A stretch of 64,000 nucleotides of DNA from JBCBDX01 sp039815825 (GTDB lineage: Bacteria; Pseudomonadota; Alphaproteobacteria; Rhizobiales; Rhizobiaceae), in NCBI GenBank assembly GCA_039815825.1, contig JBCBYO010000013.1, positions 9,243-73,242 on the forward strand. The letters are read 5' to 3'. The position numbers were made by a program, and so were the translations under genes. Below the pieces are notes generated by a model. It was not told where the DNA came from. It saw nothing but the letters and a program-made list of their open reading frames with translations, and ran no database searches. Positions within the stretch are counted from its first letter, which is position 1; each line of letters begins with the position of its first letter. Positions 26,352 through 35,649 of the stretch are shown here, one piece after another.

Positions 26352-27059
26352 ATGGCCAAGAAGACGCTCGCTGATTTTGAAATCACCAAACACTGGAAAC
26401 CAAGCGATCCCGACATTTTGCAACTTTACTCGTTCCCAACGCCAAATGGTGTGAAGGCATCTATCGCCCTTGAGGAGCTGGGCGTCCCCTATGAACCGCA
26501 TCTGATAAAGCTGAACGAGACGACGACACCGGAGTTCATGTCGCTGAACCCGAACAACAAAATCCCCGCGATCATTGATCCCAATGGACCCAATGGTGAA
26601 GCGTTTGGCCTCTGGGAATCCGGCGCCATCCTGATTTATTTGGCCGAAAAACACGGGGGGCTCTTGCCAGCGGACCCAGCAGCCAAAGTTGAGACACTGC
26701 AGTGGCTGATGTTTCAGATGGGCGGAGTTGGTCCCATGTTCGGTCAATATGGCTTCTTCGCCGTATTCGGCGGCAAAGATATGGAAGACCCAACCGGCCG
26801 TGACCGTTACCGCAATGAGAGCAAACGGCTCCTCGGCGTATTGGAGCAACGTTTTGCCGATGGCCGCCAATGGATCATGGGCGACGAATACACAATCGCT
26901 GATATCGCCATCTTCCCTTGGATCCGCGGCGCCAAGCTCTTTTACAAGGCAGAAGAAGCTTTCGAAATGGAAACCCGGCCACATACAATGGCCTGGGTCG
27001 ACCGTTGCGCTGCGCGCCCTGCTTCGGAAAAGGGACTTGTCACCCCGTCGCCTGAATGA
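26352..27059 (+). CDS. Glutathione S-transferase family protein (YfcG/YghU-like)
   Basis: A 235-residue protein with an N-terminal thioredoxin-like domain (LYSFPTPNGVKASIALEELG, LNPNNKIPAIIDPNGPNGEA, WESGAILIYLAEKHGGLLP) and a C-terminal helical domain (IMGDEYTIADIAIFPWIRG). The TPNG and NPNNKIPAI wording is typical of the Nu-class disulfide-bond oxidoreductases YfcG and YghU, which use glutathione to reduce disulfides or peroxides. ATG 26352 is preceded by GGATTTTTAGAA, a modest site. It is convergent with the universal stress gene at 27060, with which it nearly abuts. Confidence 0.88.
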   Translation: MAKKTLADFEITKHWKPSDPDILQLYSFPTPNGVKASIALEELGVPYEPHLIKLNETTTPEFMSLNPNNKIPAIIDPNGPNGEAFGLWESGAILIYLAEKHGGLLPADPAAKVETLQWLMFQMGGVGPMFGQYGFFAVFGGKDMEDPTGRDRYRNESKRLLGVLEQRFADGRQWIMGDEYTIADIAIFPWIRGAKLFYKAEEAFEMETRPHTMAWVDRCAARPASEKGLVTPSPE

Positions 27060-27497
27060 TCACTCCTTGGTGGTCAAAACGGCGCAATCGGCAAGTTGGC
27101 ACACCTTCGTGGTGACACTGCCCATTAGCAGTCCCGTAAACGTGCCAAGGCCGCGGCGGCCAAGAACAATCAGGTCGCCGTCAACGGCTTTGGCATAGTT
27201 GACAATTGCGCCGGCGGGGTCGCTATAGCCGATCTCTTTGCCGGTGATGCTGACGTCTGCTCGCTTGGCGATTGCGTCGGCTTCTGCGAGCGCATCTTTA
27301 CCCGCCTTTTCGATCTCCTCAGCCGTCGGTGGCACCGGTACGGCATTGTATCCGACAACCATGGTTTCCCCAACCAGTTGCGGCGTATGGACGACAAAGA
27401 GTTTGCTTGAAAAAGCCTTGGCGAGTGCGCAGGCATGCTCAAGTGCCTGTTTCGCATGGTCGGAGCGATCATAGCCAACAATGATGTTTTTATACAT
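27060..27497 (-). CDS. Universal stress protein (UspA family)
   Basis: A 145-residue cytoplasmic protein with one Usp fold. It begins MYKNIIVGYDRSDHAKQALE and ends with the ATP-binding pattern GRRGLGTFTGLLMGSVTTKV (G-x2-G-x9-G-S), so it probably binds ATP. ATG 27497 is preceded by GGAGGCAAAA, which decides the start over the ATG at 27509. Members respond to starvation and stress, but the exact role is not known. It is convergent with the GST gene and divergent from creatinase. Confidence 0.9.
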   Translation of the reverse strand: MYKNIIVGYDRSDHAKQALEHACALAKAFSSKLFVVHTPQLVGETMVVGYNAVPVPPTAEEIEKAGKDALAEADAIAKRADVSITGKEIGYSDPAGAIVNYAKAVDGDLIVLGRRGLGTFTGLLMGSVTTKVCQLADCAVLTTKE

Positions 27498-27709
27498 TTT
27501 TGCCTCCATTTCGACTGCTTTGGGAAATTCTCGCAGACCGTCTTCTGTCTGACTTTGATCTTGATCATGGGGATTGACGATTTGCCGCTCGCCGAACTAG
27601 CCTTTCGGTGCTGCGATGGCGTCGCGGCTTGTATCTTTGGAAATTCTGTCCTGTACGCCCGGACGCTTTTTTAATTGAAAAGCGCCGCGCCGGTGCTTTG
27701 GGAGATGTC

Positions 27710-28939
27710 ATGGACAATCAAGACACAATTGAGCGCCCTGAATTTTTTACACGCCACGATGGAGGCAAAGCCCCACTCCCGTTTTCCAAAGGCGAGTATG
27801 AAAGGCGGCTAAGGGGTCTGCGTCAGATCATGGATGAGCGCAGTATTGACGCTGTGTTGCTGACCTCGATGCATAACATCGCTTACTATTCGGGTTTTCT
27901 TTATTGCGCGTTCGGGCGTCCCTACGGATGTGTCGTCACGCGCGAGGCGTGCACTACTGTTTCTGCAAATATCGACGCCAGCCAGCCGTGGCGCCGTTCT
28001 ATTGGTGAGAACGTGATTTACACCGATTGGAAGCGGGACAATTATTGGCGTGCCGTTAAAAAACTTGTTGGCGATGCCAAGTCGATCGCTATTGAGGGCG
28101 ACCATCTCACTTTGCAGCAGAGAAACAAGCTCATTGAATTTCTTGACGTTGCAGAGGTTACTGATGCTGCGCCTGACATGATGAAGCAGCGAATGATCAA
28201 GTCGGCTGAGGAGATTGATCTCATCATTCACGGTGCGCAAGTCGCTGACATCGGGGGGATGGCCATTCGCGACGCTATCAGGCCCGGCGCGCGTGAAATC
28301 GACGTGGCAATGGCCGGCAGAGACGCCATGGAAGCAGAAATTGCGCGGCGTTTTCCCGATGCCGAGTATCGGGATACATGGGTTTGGTTTCAGTCAGGTC
28401 TTAATACCGATGGCGCTCACAACCCGGTGACGGCCCGCCAATTGCGGGAAGGTGACATTTTGAGCTTGAATACCTTTCCAATGATATCAGGCTATTACAC
28501 AGCCCTTGAGCGCACGCTGTTTTTGGGCGAACCTGACGCTGCTTCGATGCGGATGTGGGAAGCCAACGTTGGCGCCCATGAATTGGGGCTTTCTTTGATT
28601 AAGGCCGGGGCAACCTGTTCGGGGATTTGTGCGGACATCAATAGTTTCTTCCAAGAAGAAGCGATCCTACAATACCGTTCCTTTGGTTATGGGCATTCGT
28701 TTGGCATCCTTTCCCATTACTATGGGCGCGAAGCAGGTCTCGAGCTACGCGAAGACATTGATACGGTTTTGGAGCCAGGCATGGTTGTCTCCATGGAGCC
28801 CATGATTTGGGTGCCAGAGGGAACACCGGGGGCCGGCGGTTATCGGGAGCATGATATTCTGGTCATAGAGGCCGATGGATCAGCCCGTAACATCACTGGT
28901 TTCCCTTATGGTCCCCGTCATAATATCGTTGCAGTGTAA
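27710..28939 (+). CDS. Creatinase (creatine amidinohydrolase)
   Basis: Hydrolyses creatine to sarcosine and urea in the cytoplasm. The 409-residue protein has the pita-bread fold of the M24 peptidase family. Its sequence follows Pseudomonas putida creatinase almost continuously: HNIAYYSGFLYCAFGRPYG, SANIDASQPWRRSIGENVIY, TDWKRDNYWRAVKKL, WVWFQSGLNTDGAHNPVTAR (the catalytic histidine region), FPMISGYYTALERTLFLGE, FGYGHSFGILSHYYGREAG and VVSMEPMIWVPEG. This similarity, from memory of the known enzyme, makes creatinase much more likely than a dipeptidase. ATG 27710 is preceded by GGGAGATGTC. No creatininase, sarcosine oxidase or urease gene is seen beside it. Confidence 0.85.
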   Translation: MDNQDTIERPEFFTRHDGGKAPLPFSKGEYERRLRGLRQIMDERSIDAVLLTSMHNIAYYSGFLYCAFGRPYGCVVTREACTTVSANIDASQPWRRSIGENVIYTDWKRDNYWRAVKKLVGDAKSIAIEGDHLTLQQRNKLIEFLDVAEVTDAAPDMMKQRMIKSAEEIDLIIHGAQVADIGGMAIRDAIRPGAREIDVAMAGRDAMEAEIARRFPDAEYRDTWVWFQSGLNTDGAHNPVTARQLREGDILSLNTFPMISGYYTALERTLFLGEPDAASMRMWEANVGAHELGLSLIKAGATCSGICADINSFFQEEAILQYRSFGYGHSFGILSHYYGREAGLELREDIDTVLEPGMVVSMEPMIWVPEGTPGAGGYREHDILVIEADGSARNITGFPYGPRHNIVAV

Positions 28940-28989
28940 TCGCCTGCCCTTGGCTCCGGGTTGATGGGTGATTAGCTGATCGAAAATGA

Positions 28990-29505
28990 TCACGCGGCCA
29001 AGTTTAAACCGTGCCCATATTCTACCAACAGGTCGCGCAACAAAGACTTGTCGATCGGTTTGAAGATTATAGTTGGTTCATTCAGGCCAGCTGCACGACA
29101 GTGTTCACAAACACGCGCAAGTTCAGGGGGAGTGTGTTCGCACACAATGATGCAGAGCCCTTGATATCCCGACGATGCCAGTAAAGACAGAAGTTCACTG
29201 GCATTGGCGTTGGGCGCGCCAAGACCGATCACCAAGATTTGGGGTTCAAGCGCCGAAACCAAATTCATAACACCGCGCCCGTCGGTCGTGGCGAACGTCT
29301 CAAAGTGGCAGCGCTCCGCGAGCTTAACAATTATGTTTGTCGCTTCGGGGTCATGTTCGAAAACCAAAAGCCGATGGGCCCTGTGCGCTTGGTCGTTTGA
29401 CGCATCACCCATCTTACTTTCTTTTCTGCTTTTTTGCTCAGCGTCGCTCCGATCGGCGGACGATCCACCGATCATCGGCGTCCCCGATGTTAGGTTATTA
29501 AACAT
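28990..29505 (-). CDS. Receiver-like protein lacking the phosphoacceptor aspartate
   Basis: A 171-residue single-domain protein with a charged N-terminal extension of about 40 residues and a receiver-like fold (HRLLVFEHDPEATNIIVKLA, then PQILVIGLGAPNANASELLS, then IIFKPIDKSLLRDLL). In a normal receiver the third strand ends with Asp (LLDL); here Gly94 takes that place, while an acidic E-H-D group and Lys149 remain. It is therefore probably a pseudo-receiver. ATG 29505 has a strong GGGGGA before it; an internal ATG at 29412 would give a 140-residue form. It is divergent from the GGDEF-EAL gene and convergent with creatinase. Confidence 0.7.
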   Translation of the reverse strand: MFNNLTSGTPMIGGSSADRSDAEQKSRKESKMGDASNDQAHRAHRLLVFEHDPEATNIIVKLAERCHFETFATTDGRGVMNLVSALEPQILVIGLGAPNANASELLSLLASSGYQGLCIIVCEHTPPELARVCEHCRAAGLNEPTIIFKPIDKSLLRDLLVEYGHGLNLAA

Positions 29506-29722
29506 TCTGTTCCCCCGAACATGGTCAATTTAGGCGGGGGAAGTGAATTCAACGCTAAGACTTACGGTTGATAGAAACACAACCTGCAACAACCGCAATG
29601 AGACTACGGCTTTAAGGCGTAATTTACCGTCACTATCGTTTTTCCCGCCAATAGGGTTCAAGTGCCACTGTATGTTTACAGTCCGTGGTGCACGCTCACC
29701 TGAAGTAGGGAACTGGAACTAA

Positions 29723-32119
29723 ATGTTTTCTTGGCTTGCGAAAGTTTATCGCTGGGTCGATCGGACTACCGGATTGGCTCAATTGCCGTCTGCGCACCGC
29801 AAGATGGTACGCGGCGCGCAATTGCAGTCCATTGCGGATTTGGTTCCCTTTTCACTGGTTGGCACAATCGCAACCGGCATAATTTTGTTAGTGGCGTCTC
29901 TGGACTCTGACGCTTTTTTCAAGTTGCTCGCGATATCTATCATCGCCGTCTTGACCCAGACACTGTTTTGCGGCCTGCCTGGGTCGAAGTTGATCGTTCG
30001 AGCAAACCGGAAAGTAGAACCGGCCGGTGCGCTTAAGTCACGTGTATACCTAACAATGACCCTTGCAGCGGCCAGCGTCTGGGGGGGCGCGCTTATTGTG
30101 CTAACAGGTATCGAGGCAGCGCAAAATCATGCGTTCACGCTGGGCATCATTGTATGTGCCAGTTTATTGATATCAGTCTTCATTTTCTCACATTTCGCGC
30201 AGGCGGTTATTATTTTTGTGGTTGTAACAGCAATCGCAATAGCCACTGTACTCGTCCCACATTTGTCGATCCTTGAATCTTCAGGCGTTCTCGCGCTTTT
30301 ACTGGGTTACGTTTTGGTTGTTCCGGGAATGGCTCTTGTGAATGCACGTCAATTCGTAAAGCAGGTGGCAGGCGAGCTGGCGCAGAGGGAATCCTCCGAA
30401 CAGCTGGGCCAAAAACTCTCTGATTATGAAGAATCTGCGCATGAATGGTTCTGGGAAACAGACAAGCATGGTCACATTGTCAAAGCATCAGATGAACTCC
30501 TTTCGGCTCTGCGCGTCGATGACGATACAGATTTGAGTTCCCTCAAGGGGCTTCAACACATCTCCAATGTGGTTGAACGCAGTGCAAGCGACATGAGTAC
30601 ATTCACCAAAGCTGTCAGCCGGCGTAAGCCATTTCGCCAACTGAACCTTTGCATCAACCAAAAAGGTGGGCCCACCTGGATTCAAGTTAGCGGCAAACCT
30701 GTTTTCTCCAAGTCGGGTATGTTCTGCGGATATATTGGCGCTGGCGCTGACGTGACTAAGCAAAAAACCGCTGAAAGCCGTATCGTTGAAATGGCGCACT
30801 ACGACAGCTTGACCGGCCTTTTGAACCGCCCGAGTTTCTCATCAAAGTTAAACGCAGCTGTTAAAGAACTGGATCGCAACGGCACACCATTTATCTTGAT
30901 GTTTCTTGATCTGGATAAGTTCAAACTCGTCAACGATACCTATGGCCACCACACGGGCGACGAGCTTCTGAAGATGGTGTCCGCGAGGCTTTCCAAAATT
31001 GTGCGCAAGGGCGATGACGTGGCTCGACTTGGCGGCGATGAATTTGCAATCCTGTTCCATCAGAACAGCGACCCGCTTGCAGCGGCCCGGTTTGCAGCCA
31101 GAATAGTAGAAAGTGTATCGCGTCCCTACGAATTCGACACCCACGTTGCCGCCGTTGGAGCGAGTATTGGTATTGCTTTGGCTCCGCAACATGGCGCGCG
31201 CCCAGAACAGCTGCTTCGAAACGCGGATTTGGCACTTTACCGCGCAAAGGAAGACGGACGTGGTTTGTTCCGCTTCTTCGAAAGTCGTATGGATTCAGAG
31301 CAGCGCGAAAAGCGGCTCCTCGAGCTAGAGATGCGGATGGCATTGGAGCAAGACGAATTCAGCATGTACTTCCAGCCCAAGGTTTGCACCACAAGTGGAA
31401 AAATCGTCTGTTTCGAGGCGCTTATTCGCTGGGATCACAAGTTGCGCGGACCGATCTCGCCCGACGAGTTTATTCCGCTCGCCGAACAATCAAACCTCAT
31501 CGTTGACATCGGTCGTTGGACCCTTTTTCGCGCTTGTGGGATCGCGCAACACTGGGCGGATGATGTCGCTGTCGCCGTCAATATTTCGGCAGCACACTTT
31601 ATGCGCTCGGAAATTGTCGAAGACATTAAATCGGCCATCAAAGAGTATGACTTTGATCCCAGCCGCCTAGAGGTTGAAATTACAGAATCGCTGATGGTGG
31701 CGGACACCTTGGATGTTGCGACGCGATTGCAGAGTCTCAAAGAGCTAGGCGTATCCATAGTTCTGGACGATTTTGGAACCGGCTATTCCAGCCTATCTTA
31801 TCTGACCAAGTTCCCGTTTGACCGGCTCAAGATCGACAAATCGTTCATCCAGGACATCGAAACTGATCGCAAGGCGGTTGCGATAATGCGGGCGATCTCC
31901 ACGCTCAGCGAAGATTTGGATATATCAATCACTGTCGAGGGCGTCGAAACAAGGGCTCAGGTCGACTTCCTGAAAACCATTCAATGCGACCAATTCCAGG
32001 GATATTTCTTCTCTTCAGCAATCCCTGAAGATGCCGTTGGCGCGCTATTGCTTAAAAACCATATGGAAACCAGCTCGCTCGAACCGACGAGTGCCGAGGA
32101 TCACCGCCTTACGGGCTAA
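29723..32119 (+). CDS. Membrane PAS-GGDEF-EAL protein (cyclic di-GMP turnover)
   Basis: A 798-residue protein. About six membrane segments occupy residues 38-215; a PAS-like domain (about 240-345, with EWFWETDKHGHIVKASDELL) follows, then GGDEF (about 350-510) and EAL (about 530-775). The GGDEF signature RLGGDEFAI is intact at about residue 437, so diguanylate cyclase activity is possible. The EAL motif (FEALIRWDHK, about 565), EITES and LDDFGTGYSSLSYLTKFPFD are also intact, so the phosphodiesterase may work as well. The ATG at 29723 has weak ribosome-binding sequence (AGTAGGGAACTGGAACTAA). The 217-bp gap to the divergent receiver gene holds no other gene. Confidence 0.9.
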   Translation: MFSWLAKVYRWVDRTTGLAQLPSAHRKMVRGAQLQSIADLVPFSLVGTIATGIILLVASLDSDAFFKLLAISIIAVLTQTLFCGLPGSKLIVRANRKVEPAGALKSRVYLTMTLAAASVWGGALIVLTGIEAAQNHAFTLGIIVCASLLISVFIFSHFAQAVIIFVVVTAIAIATVLVPHLSILESSGVLALLLGYVLVVPGMALVNARQFVKQVAGELAQRESSEQLGQKLSDYEESAHEWFWETDKHGHIVKASDELLSALRVDDDTDLSSLKGLQHISNVVERSASDMSTFTKAVSRRKPFRQLNLCINQKGGPTWIQVSGKPVFSKSGMFCGYIGAGADVTKQKTAESRIVEMAHYDSLTGLLNRPSFSSKLNAAVKELDRNGTPFILMFLDLDKFKLVNDTYGHHTGDELLKMVSARLSKIVRKGDDVARLGGDEFAILFHQNSDPLAAARFAARIVESVSRPYEFDTHVAAVGASIGIALAPQHGARPEQLLRNADLALYRAKEDGRGLFRFFESRMDSEQREKRLLELEMRMALEQDEFSMYFQPKVCTTSGKIVCFEALIRWDHKLRGPISPDEFIPLAEQSNLIVDIGRWTLFRACGIAQHWADDVAVAVNISAAHFMRSEIVEDIKSAIKEYDFDPSRLEVEITESLMVADTLDVATRLQSLKELGVSIVLDDFGTGYSSLSYLTKFPFDRLKIDKSFIQDIETDRKAVAIMRAISTLSEDLDISITVEGVETRAQVDFLKTIQCDQFQGYFFSSAIPEDAVGALLLKNHMETSSLEPTSAEDHRLTG

Positions 32120-32237
32120 CCTTTCCAAAACGCGACGCGTTGTGGCAACCGTAAGCTCCGCCTCAAAATGCGCTATTTGCTCGAGTTCGACCTAGGATCT
32201 GGGTGTCAGCGGGTTTGTTCCCGTGCCCAAATCTTGG

Positions 32238-33866
32238 TTAGTGACCAGCGCCAAAACTACCCGTTCGAATTCCGTAGTGGACGGCGACACCATAATCGGG
32301 ATCATCATCACTATCGACGATCAATTGGCCCGCTCGTTTCAACAAATAATGGCAATCGCGGGACAAATGCTTCAACTGCAACATTTTCCCCTCGGCCTCA
32401 TATTTCATCGCAATTGACTCAATTGCCTGAAGGGCTGACTGGTCGGCAACGCGCGAATTCAGAAAGTCGATAGTGACAAGAGAAGGGTCGTTTGCGGGGT
32501 CAAAGAGTTCGGAAAATCCGTCAGCTGATCCAAAGAAAAGGGGACCGTGCACTGCATAGACCTTAGAACCTTCTGGCGTCACATGTGTGCTTGCTGATAT
32601 TCTGGTGGCATTCTGCCAAGCATAAGCCAGTGCCGAAACGATAACACCGACGATGACGGCCATGGCCAAATCGGTCATCACGGTAACTACCGTAACAAGA
32701 ATGATCACGAACGCGTCTACGCGTGGAATTTTGCGCATGATGGTAAGCGAGTTCCAGGCAAACGTACCGATGACGACCATAAACATAACGCCCACAAGCG
32801 CCGCCAATGGGATTTGCTCGATCATCGGTGATGCAAAGAGAATGAAGACGAGTAAGAATAGCGCTGCCGAAATGCCGGAAAGGCGTGTTCGGCCGCCCGA
32901 TTTCACGTTGATCATCGACTGGCCGATCATCGCACAACCGCCCATGCCTCCAAAAAAACCGGTCACTCCATTAGCCAATCCTTGTGCCCAGCATTCTTTG
33001 GAGGCGCCGCCACGTTGGCCTGTAATGTCACCGACTAAGTTCAAGGTCAGTAGGCTTTCGATCAAGCCGATAGCTGCCAAAATAACCGCATAGGGCAGGA
33101 TGATTTGGAGCGTCTCGAGGTTAAGTGGAACCGCCGGAATGTGGAACATCGGCAATCCACCTTCGATTGATGCCATGTCGCCAACACGCGGCACATCCAA
33201 ACCAAACAAGATCACGATAGCGGCCACAATCCCAATTCCCATCAGGGGCGCAGGTACGGCAGTTGTGATTTTGGGTGCCGCCCAGATGATCACCATGGTC
33301 AGTCCAACAAGGGTCAGCATGATCGCCAGCGGCACACCTGATAACCACTCGCCATTGGCCATGCCATGCCCGGCACTGTCGGCTGTTCCCGGCACCTGAA
33401 ATTGTGAGAGCTGTGCGAGGAAAATGACAATCGCCAAGCCGTTCACAAAGCCAAGCATGACCGGATGCGGTACGAGGCGAATGAAGCGACCCAAGTGAAA
33501 TATGCCCGCGAGTATTTGCCAAATACCCATTAGGACAACGGTTGCGAAGAGATATTCGACACCATGTTCGGCAACCAGAGCGACCATCACAACTGCAAGT
33601 GCCCCGGTCGCACCAGAAATCATGCCGGGCCGCCCGCCGAAGATCGCCGTAATCAACCCAACCAGGAAGGCAGCATAAAGGCCAACCAAAGGATGAACGC
33701 CTGCAACAAATGCAAAGGCCACCGCCTCGGGCACTAACGCTAGGGCGACTGTTAGCCCGGCGAGCAATTCAGTTTTGAGAACGTCAGGTGTAAATTGCGC
33801 GGTGGGTAAACGCTGATTGTCGCCAGACAGATTGTCGGCGAAGGCTGTTAGGGCTGAGCGGATCAT
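32238..33866 (-). CDS. SulP-family anion transporter with STAS domain
   Basis: A 542-residue membrane protein. The transport domain (residues about 30-420) has LLAGLTVALALVPEAVAFAF, MISGATGALAVVMVALVAEH and GGMGGCAMIGQSMINVKSGG, typical of SulP/SLC26 carriers such as BicA and DauA. A short STAS domain follows from about 445 (VYAVHGPLFFGSADGF). It may carry sulfate, bicarbonate or C4-dicarboxylate; the substrate is not decided by sequence. ATG 33866 (MIRSALTAFADN) gives the usual start; the open frame runs to 33977 without good reason to be used. It is convergent with the GGDEF-EAL gene and follows the GT61 gene. Confidence 0.88.
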   Translation of the reverse strand: MIRSALTAFADNLSGDNQRLPTAQFTPDVLKTELLAGLTVALALVPEAVAFAFVAGVHPLVGLYAAFLVGLITAIFGGRPGMISGATGALAVVMVALVAEHGVEYLFATVVLMGIWQILAGIFHLGRFIRLVPHPVMLGFVNGLAIVIFLAQLSQFQVPGTADSAGHGMANGEWLSGVPLAIMLTLVGLTMVIIWAAPKITTAVPAPLMGIGIVAAIVILFGLDVPRVGDMASIEGGLPMFHIPAVPLNLETLQIILPYAVILAAIGLIESLLTLNLVGDITGQRGGASKECWAQGLANGVTGFFGGMGGCAMIGQSMINVKSGGRTRLSGISAALFLLVFILFASPMIEQIPLAALVGVMFMVVIGTFAWNSLTIMRKIPRVDAFVIILVTVVTVMTDLAMAVIVGVIVSALAYAWQNATRISASTHVTPEGSKVYAVHGPLFFGSADGFSELFDPANDPSLVTIDFLNSRVADQSALQAIESIAMKYEAEGKMLQLKHLSRDCHYLLKRAGQLIVDSDDDPDYGVAVHYGIRTGSFGAGH

Positions 33867-33973
33867 GATTTGGCTTTTTTTGGGAGGAAGAAAGGGCCTG
33901 CATACAAGTTTTATGCTGCTGCGCAATGGGTCGAGCTGATTTTGCAGCAAGGTCACCGCTAATTTGGTGGGTT

Positions 33974-35104
33974 TCAAAAACCGTCACCGTCGGACAAAAT
34001 CCGTTCCATGATCCGCTCTACATCAGGAAATGATACGGACATAGCTGGAGCATCAAAATCAAAACTCTCCGGTTCTACGTTCCAATAGTGATGGCCGGCT
34101 GCTTGCGACAAACCATAATAGCCAAGATAGCGACCTGGATTGTCGAGTACTCTGCCGTCAGACGGTGTGATAAACTCAACGACGTGCGTTTCCGGTTGGC
34201 AAAATACTATATTGGCGAGCCCAGCGCCGTGCGGGCCCATAACAATTTTGGCACGCTTGAAAAGGGCTCGATCAGCGTCCCAATCCCCCACGCTCTTGAA
34301 AACAACCAGTTTCAGATCCTGTTCTGAGGCGATGCGACCAAGTCGATTCAGGAGGATTTCCTCTCCTGTTACCGACCGGTTTGTATCTTGTCTTGTAACG
34401 TAGATAATCAAATCCCGGGGGCTCAGCTCCCGCAAACCCAACCGTTGTTGTACTGGCCGGAGTGTTGCCCGGGGATAAAGGCGCGACATTGGGGACACAG
34501 GTGAGAAATGAGGGAAGTAAACATGGTTCGCATGCAGAACGTACCTCTCCAGTGCATTGATAGGTTTGTCGACAATCCGTTCGGTTAAGCCCATGATTTG
34601 CCAAAACCAACGGGCAAACGGTGCGTCCTTATAGTGGCTGGCGATCCTTATGTTCTTGTTTTGCGGCAGTTCAAGCCAATCCAAAACCATCGCCAGCGGT
34701 GCTATCCCATCCAAAATAAAATGCTGAAACGCGGCACCCATCCACGCCGAAACGAGAACAGCGGCTTCAACATGGCTGACGGTTTCAGTCTCGCGGTAAA
34801 GAGAGGCGTCCGGTCCCGCCCACCATCTGCCAAAGGAAAAATACTGCCCGTCGTCGAACACAACATTGTCGCCAATATAGGCATCCTGCAGCTTCAAAAG
34901 AAAAAAACACTGTGGCTGAATGGGTGGTTCGAATTGGTTGCTGTGCGGGTTCACGCCTCTGGCTGGGTGAAGCGGCTGGTAACTCGTTCGAAGCGCATAA
35001 GCGCTCTCATCAACCTCTGACAGATTGATAATTGTGCGCCTGTCGGGCCGTTTAATTCGGTCGAGATGCCGAGCGAGCTCCGGGCCTGAGAATTGGGTTG
35101 CCAT
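33974..35104 (-). CDS. GT61-family glycosyltransferase (DUF563)
   Basis: A 376-residue soluble protein. The C-terminal half carries the GT61 pattern: LIIYVTRQDTNRSVTGEEIL, LGRIASEQDLKLVVFKS and, most telling, IVMGPHGAGLANIVFCQP followed by HVVEFITP. The middle part contains AAVLVSAWMGAAFQHFILDG. Enzymes of the family move xylose or GlcNAc; bacterial members are usually linked to polysaccharide synthesis, but no polysaccharide gene lies next to it here. ATG 35104 begins the gene just downstream (on the minus strand) of the groEL terminator repeat. Its own promoter should lie in the 55 bp before the distal terminator. Confidence 0.8.
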   Translation of the reverse strand: MATQFSGPELARHLDRIKRPDRRTIINLSEVDESAYALRTSYQPLHPARGVNPHSNQFEPPIQPQCFFLLKLQDAYIGDNVVFDDGQYFSFGRWWAGPDASLYRETETVSHVEAAVLVSAWMGAAFQHFILDGIAPLAMVLDWLELPQNKNIRIASHYKDAPFARWFWQIMGLTERIVDKPINALERYVLHANHVYFPHFSPVSPMSRLYPRATLRPVQQRLGLRELSPRDLIIYVTRQDTNRSVTGEEILLNRLGRIASEQDLKLVVFKSVGDWDADRALFKRAKIVMGPHGAGLANIVFCQPETHVVEFITPSDGRVLDNPGRYLGYYGLSQAAGHHYWNVEPESFDFDAPAMSVSFPDVERIMERILSDGDGF

Positions 35105-35158
35105 GTTCTTCGTTTAATTGGTGATCTTCTTGGCCTTCTAACACTGTCCCGGGAAAAC

Positions 35159-35185
35159 AAAAAAGGCTGCTCGGAGGCGGCCTTT
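35159..35185 (-). terminator. Distal groEL-side terminator
   Basis: On the minus strand, AAAGGCCGCC pairs with AGCAGCCTTT around a 4-base loop (two G-T pairs) and is followed by six T and then GTTTTCC. This is the best rho-independent terminator in the area and is the diverged outermost copy of the hairpin repeated in the array. It ends transcription coming from groEL before the GT61 gene. Confidence 0.8.
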
Positions 35186-35460
35186 CGTTCAACCAACTTT
35201 GCGCTGATTGGATTACATCATGCCCATGCCGCCAGTTTGGGCCGCTTGCCGGGCCAAACCATCAGGGAAACATGGGCAAGCTTCAAAACGCAAAAGGCCG
35301 CCCGGAGGCGGCCTTTCGTTCAACCAACTTGCGCTGATTGGATTACATCATGCCCATGCCGCCAGTTTGGGCCGCTTGCCGGTCCAAACCATCAGGGAAA
35401 CATGGGCAAGCTTCAAAACGCAAAAGGCCGCCCGGAGGCGGCCTTTCGTTCAACCAACTT

Positions 35461-35560
35461 NNNNNNNNNNNNNNNNNNNNNNNNNNNNNNNNNNNNNNNN
35501 NNNNNNNNNNNNNNNNNNNNNNNNNNNNNNNNNNNNNNNNNNNNNNNNNNNNNNNNNNNN
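35461..35560. other. Assembly gap of 100 N inside the repeat
   Basis: The run of exactly 100 N starts precisely at a unit boundary and resumes at offset 52 of the 130-bp unit. The length is a placeholder: the real missing length should be 52 bp plus a multiple of 130 bp if the array is regular, so copy number is unknown. Long open frames crossing the N run are artefacts. Confidence 0.95.
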
Positions 35561-35591
35561 CCAAACCATCAGGGAAACATGGGCAAGCTTC

Positions 35592-35623
35592 AAAACGCAA
35601 AAGGCCGCCCGGAGGCGGCCTTT
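35592..35623 (-). terminator. Proximal groEL terminator
   Basis: On the minus strand, 27 bases after the groEL stop, AAAGGCCGCC pairs perfectly with GGCGGCCTTT (10 bp, 4-base loop), followed by TGCGTTTTG. The hairpin is repeated in each 130-bp unit (about 35299-35323 and 35429-35453). Confidence 0.75.
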
Positions 35624-35649
35624 CGTTCAACCAACTTGCGCTGATTGGA

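Larger units (their letters stand above)
35201..35637. repeat. 130-bp tandem repeat carrying groEL 3' end and terminator hairpin
   Basis: Two complete units (35201-35330 and 35331-35460) differ at one base (g at 35253, t at 35383). Part of a further unit follows the gap (35561-35637) and then joins the true groEL 3' end. Each unit holds, on the minus strand, the last 21 coding bases plus stop of groEL (encoding GGMGMM), then about 20 bases and a GGCCGCC hairpin, then about 80 bases unrelated to groEL. This stretch of 545 bp without a gene (35105-35649) holds nothing else. Confidence 0.85.

Noticed and set aside
35201..35637. Possible CRISPR array at 35 kb
   Set aside because: Units are 130 bp, directly adjacent, and nearly identical throughout, with no unique spacers; each contains the groEL end and a terminator hairpin.
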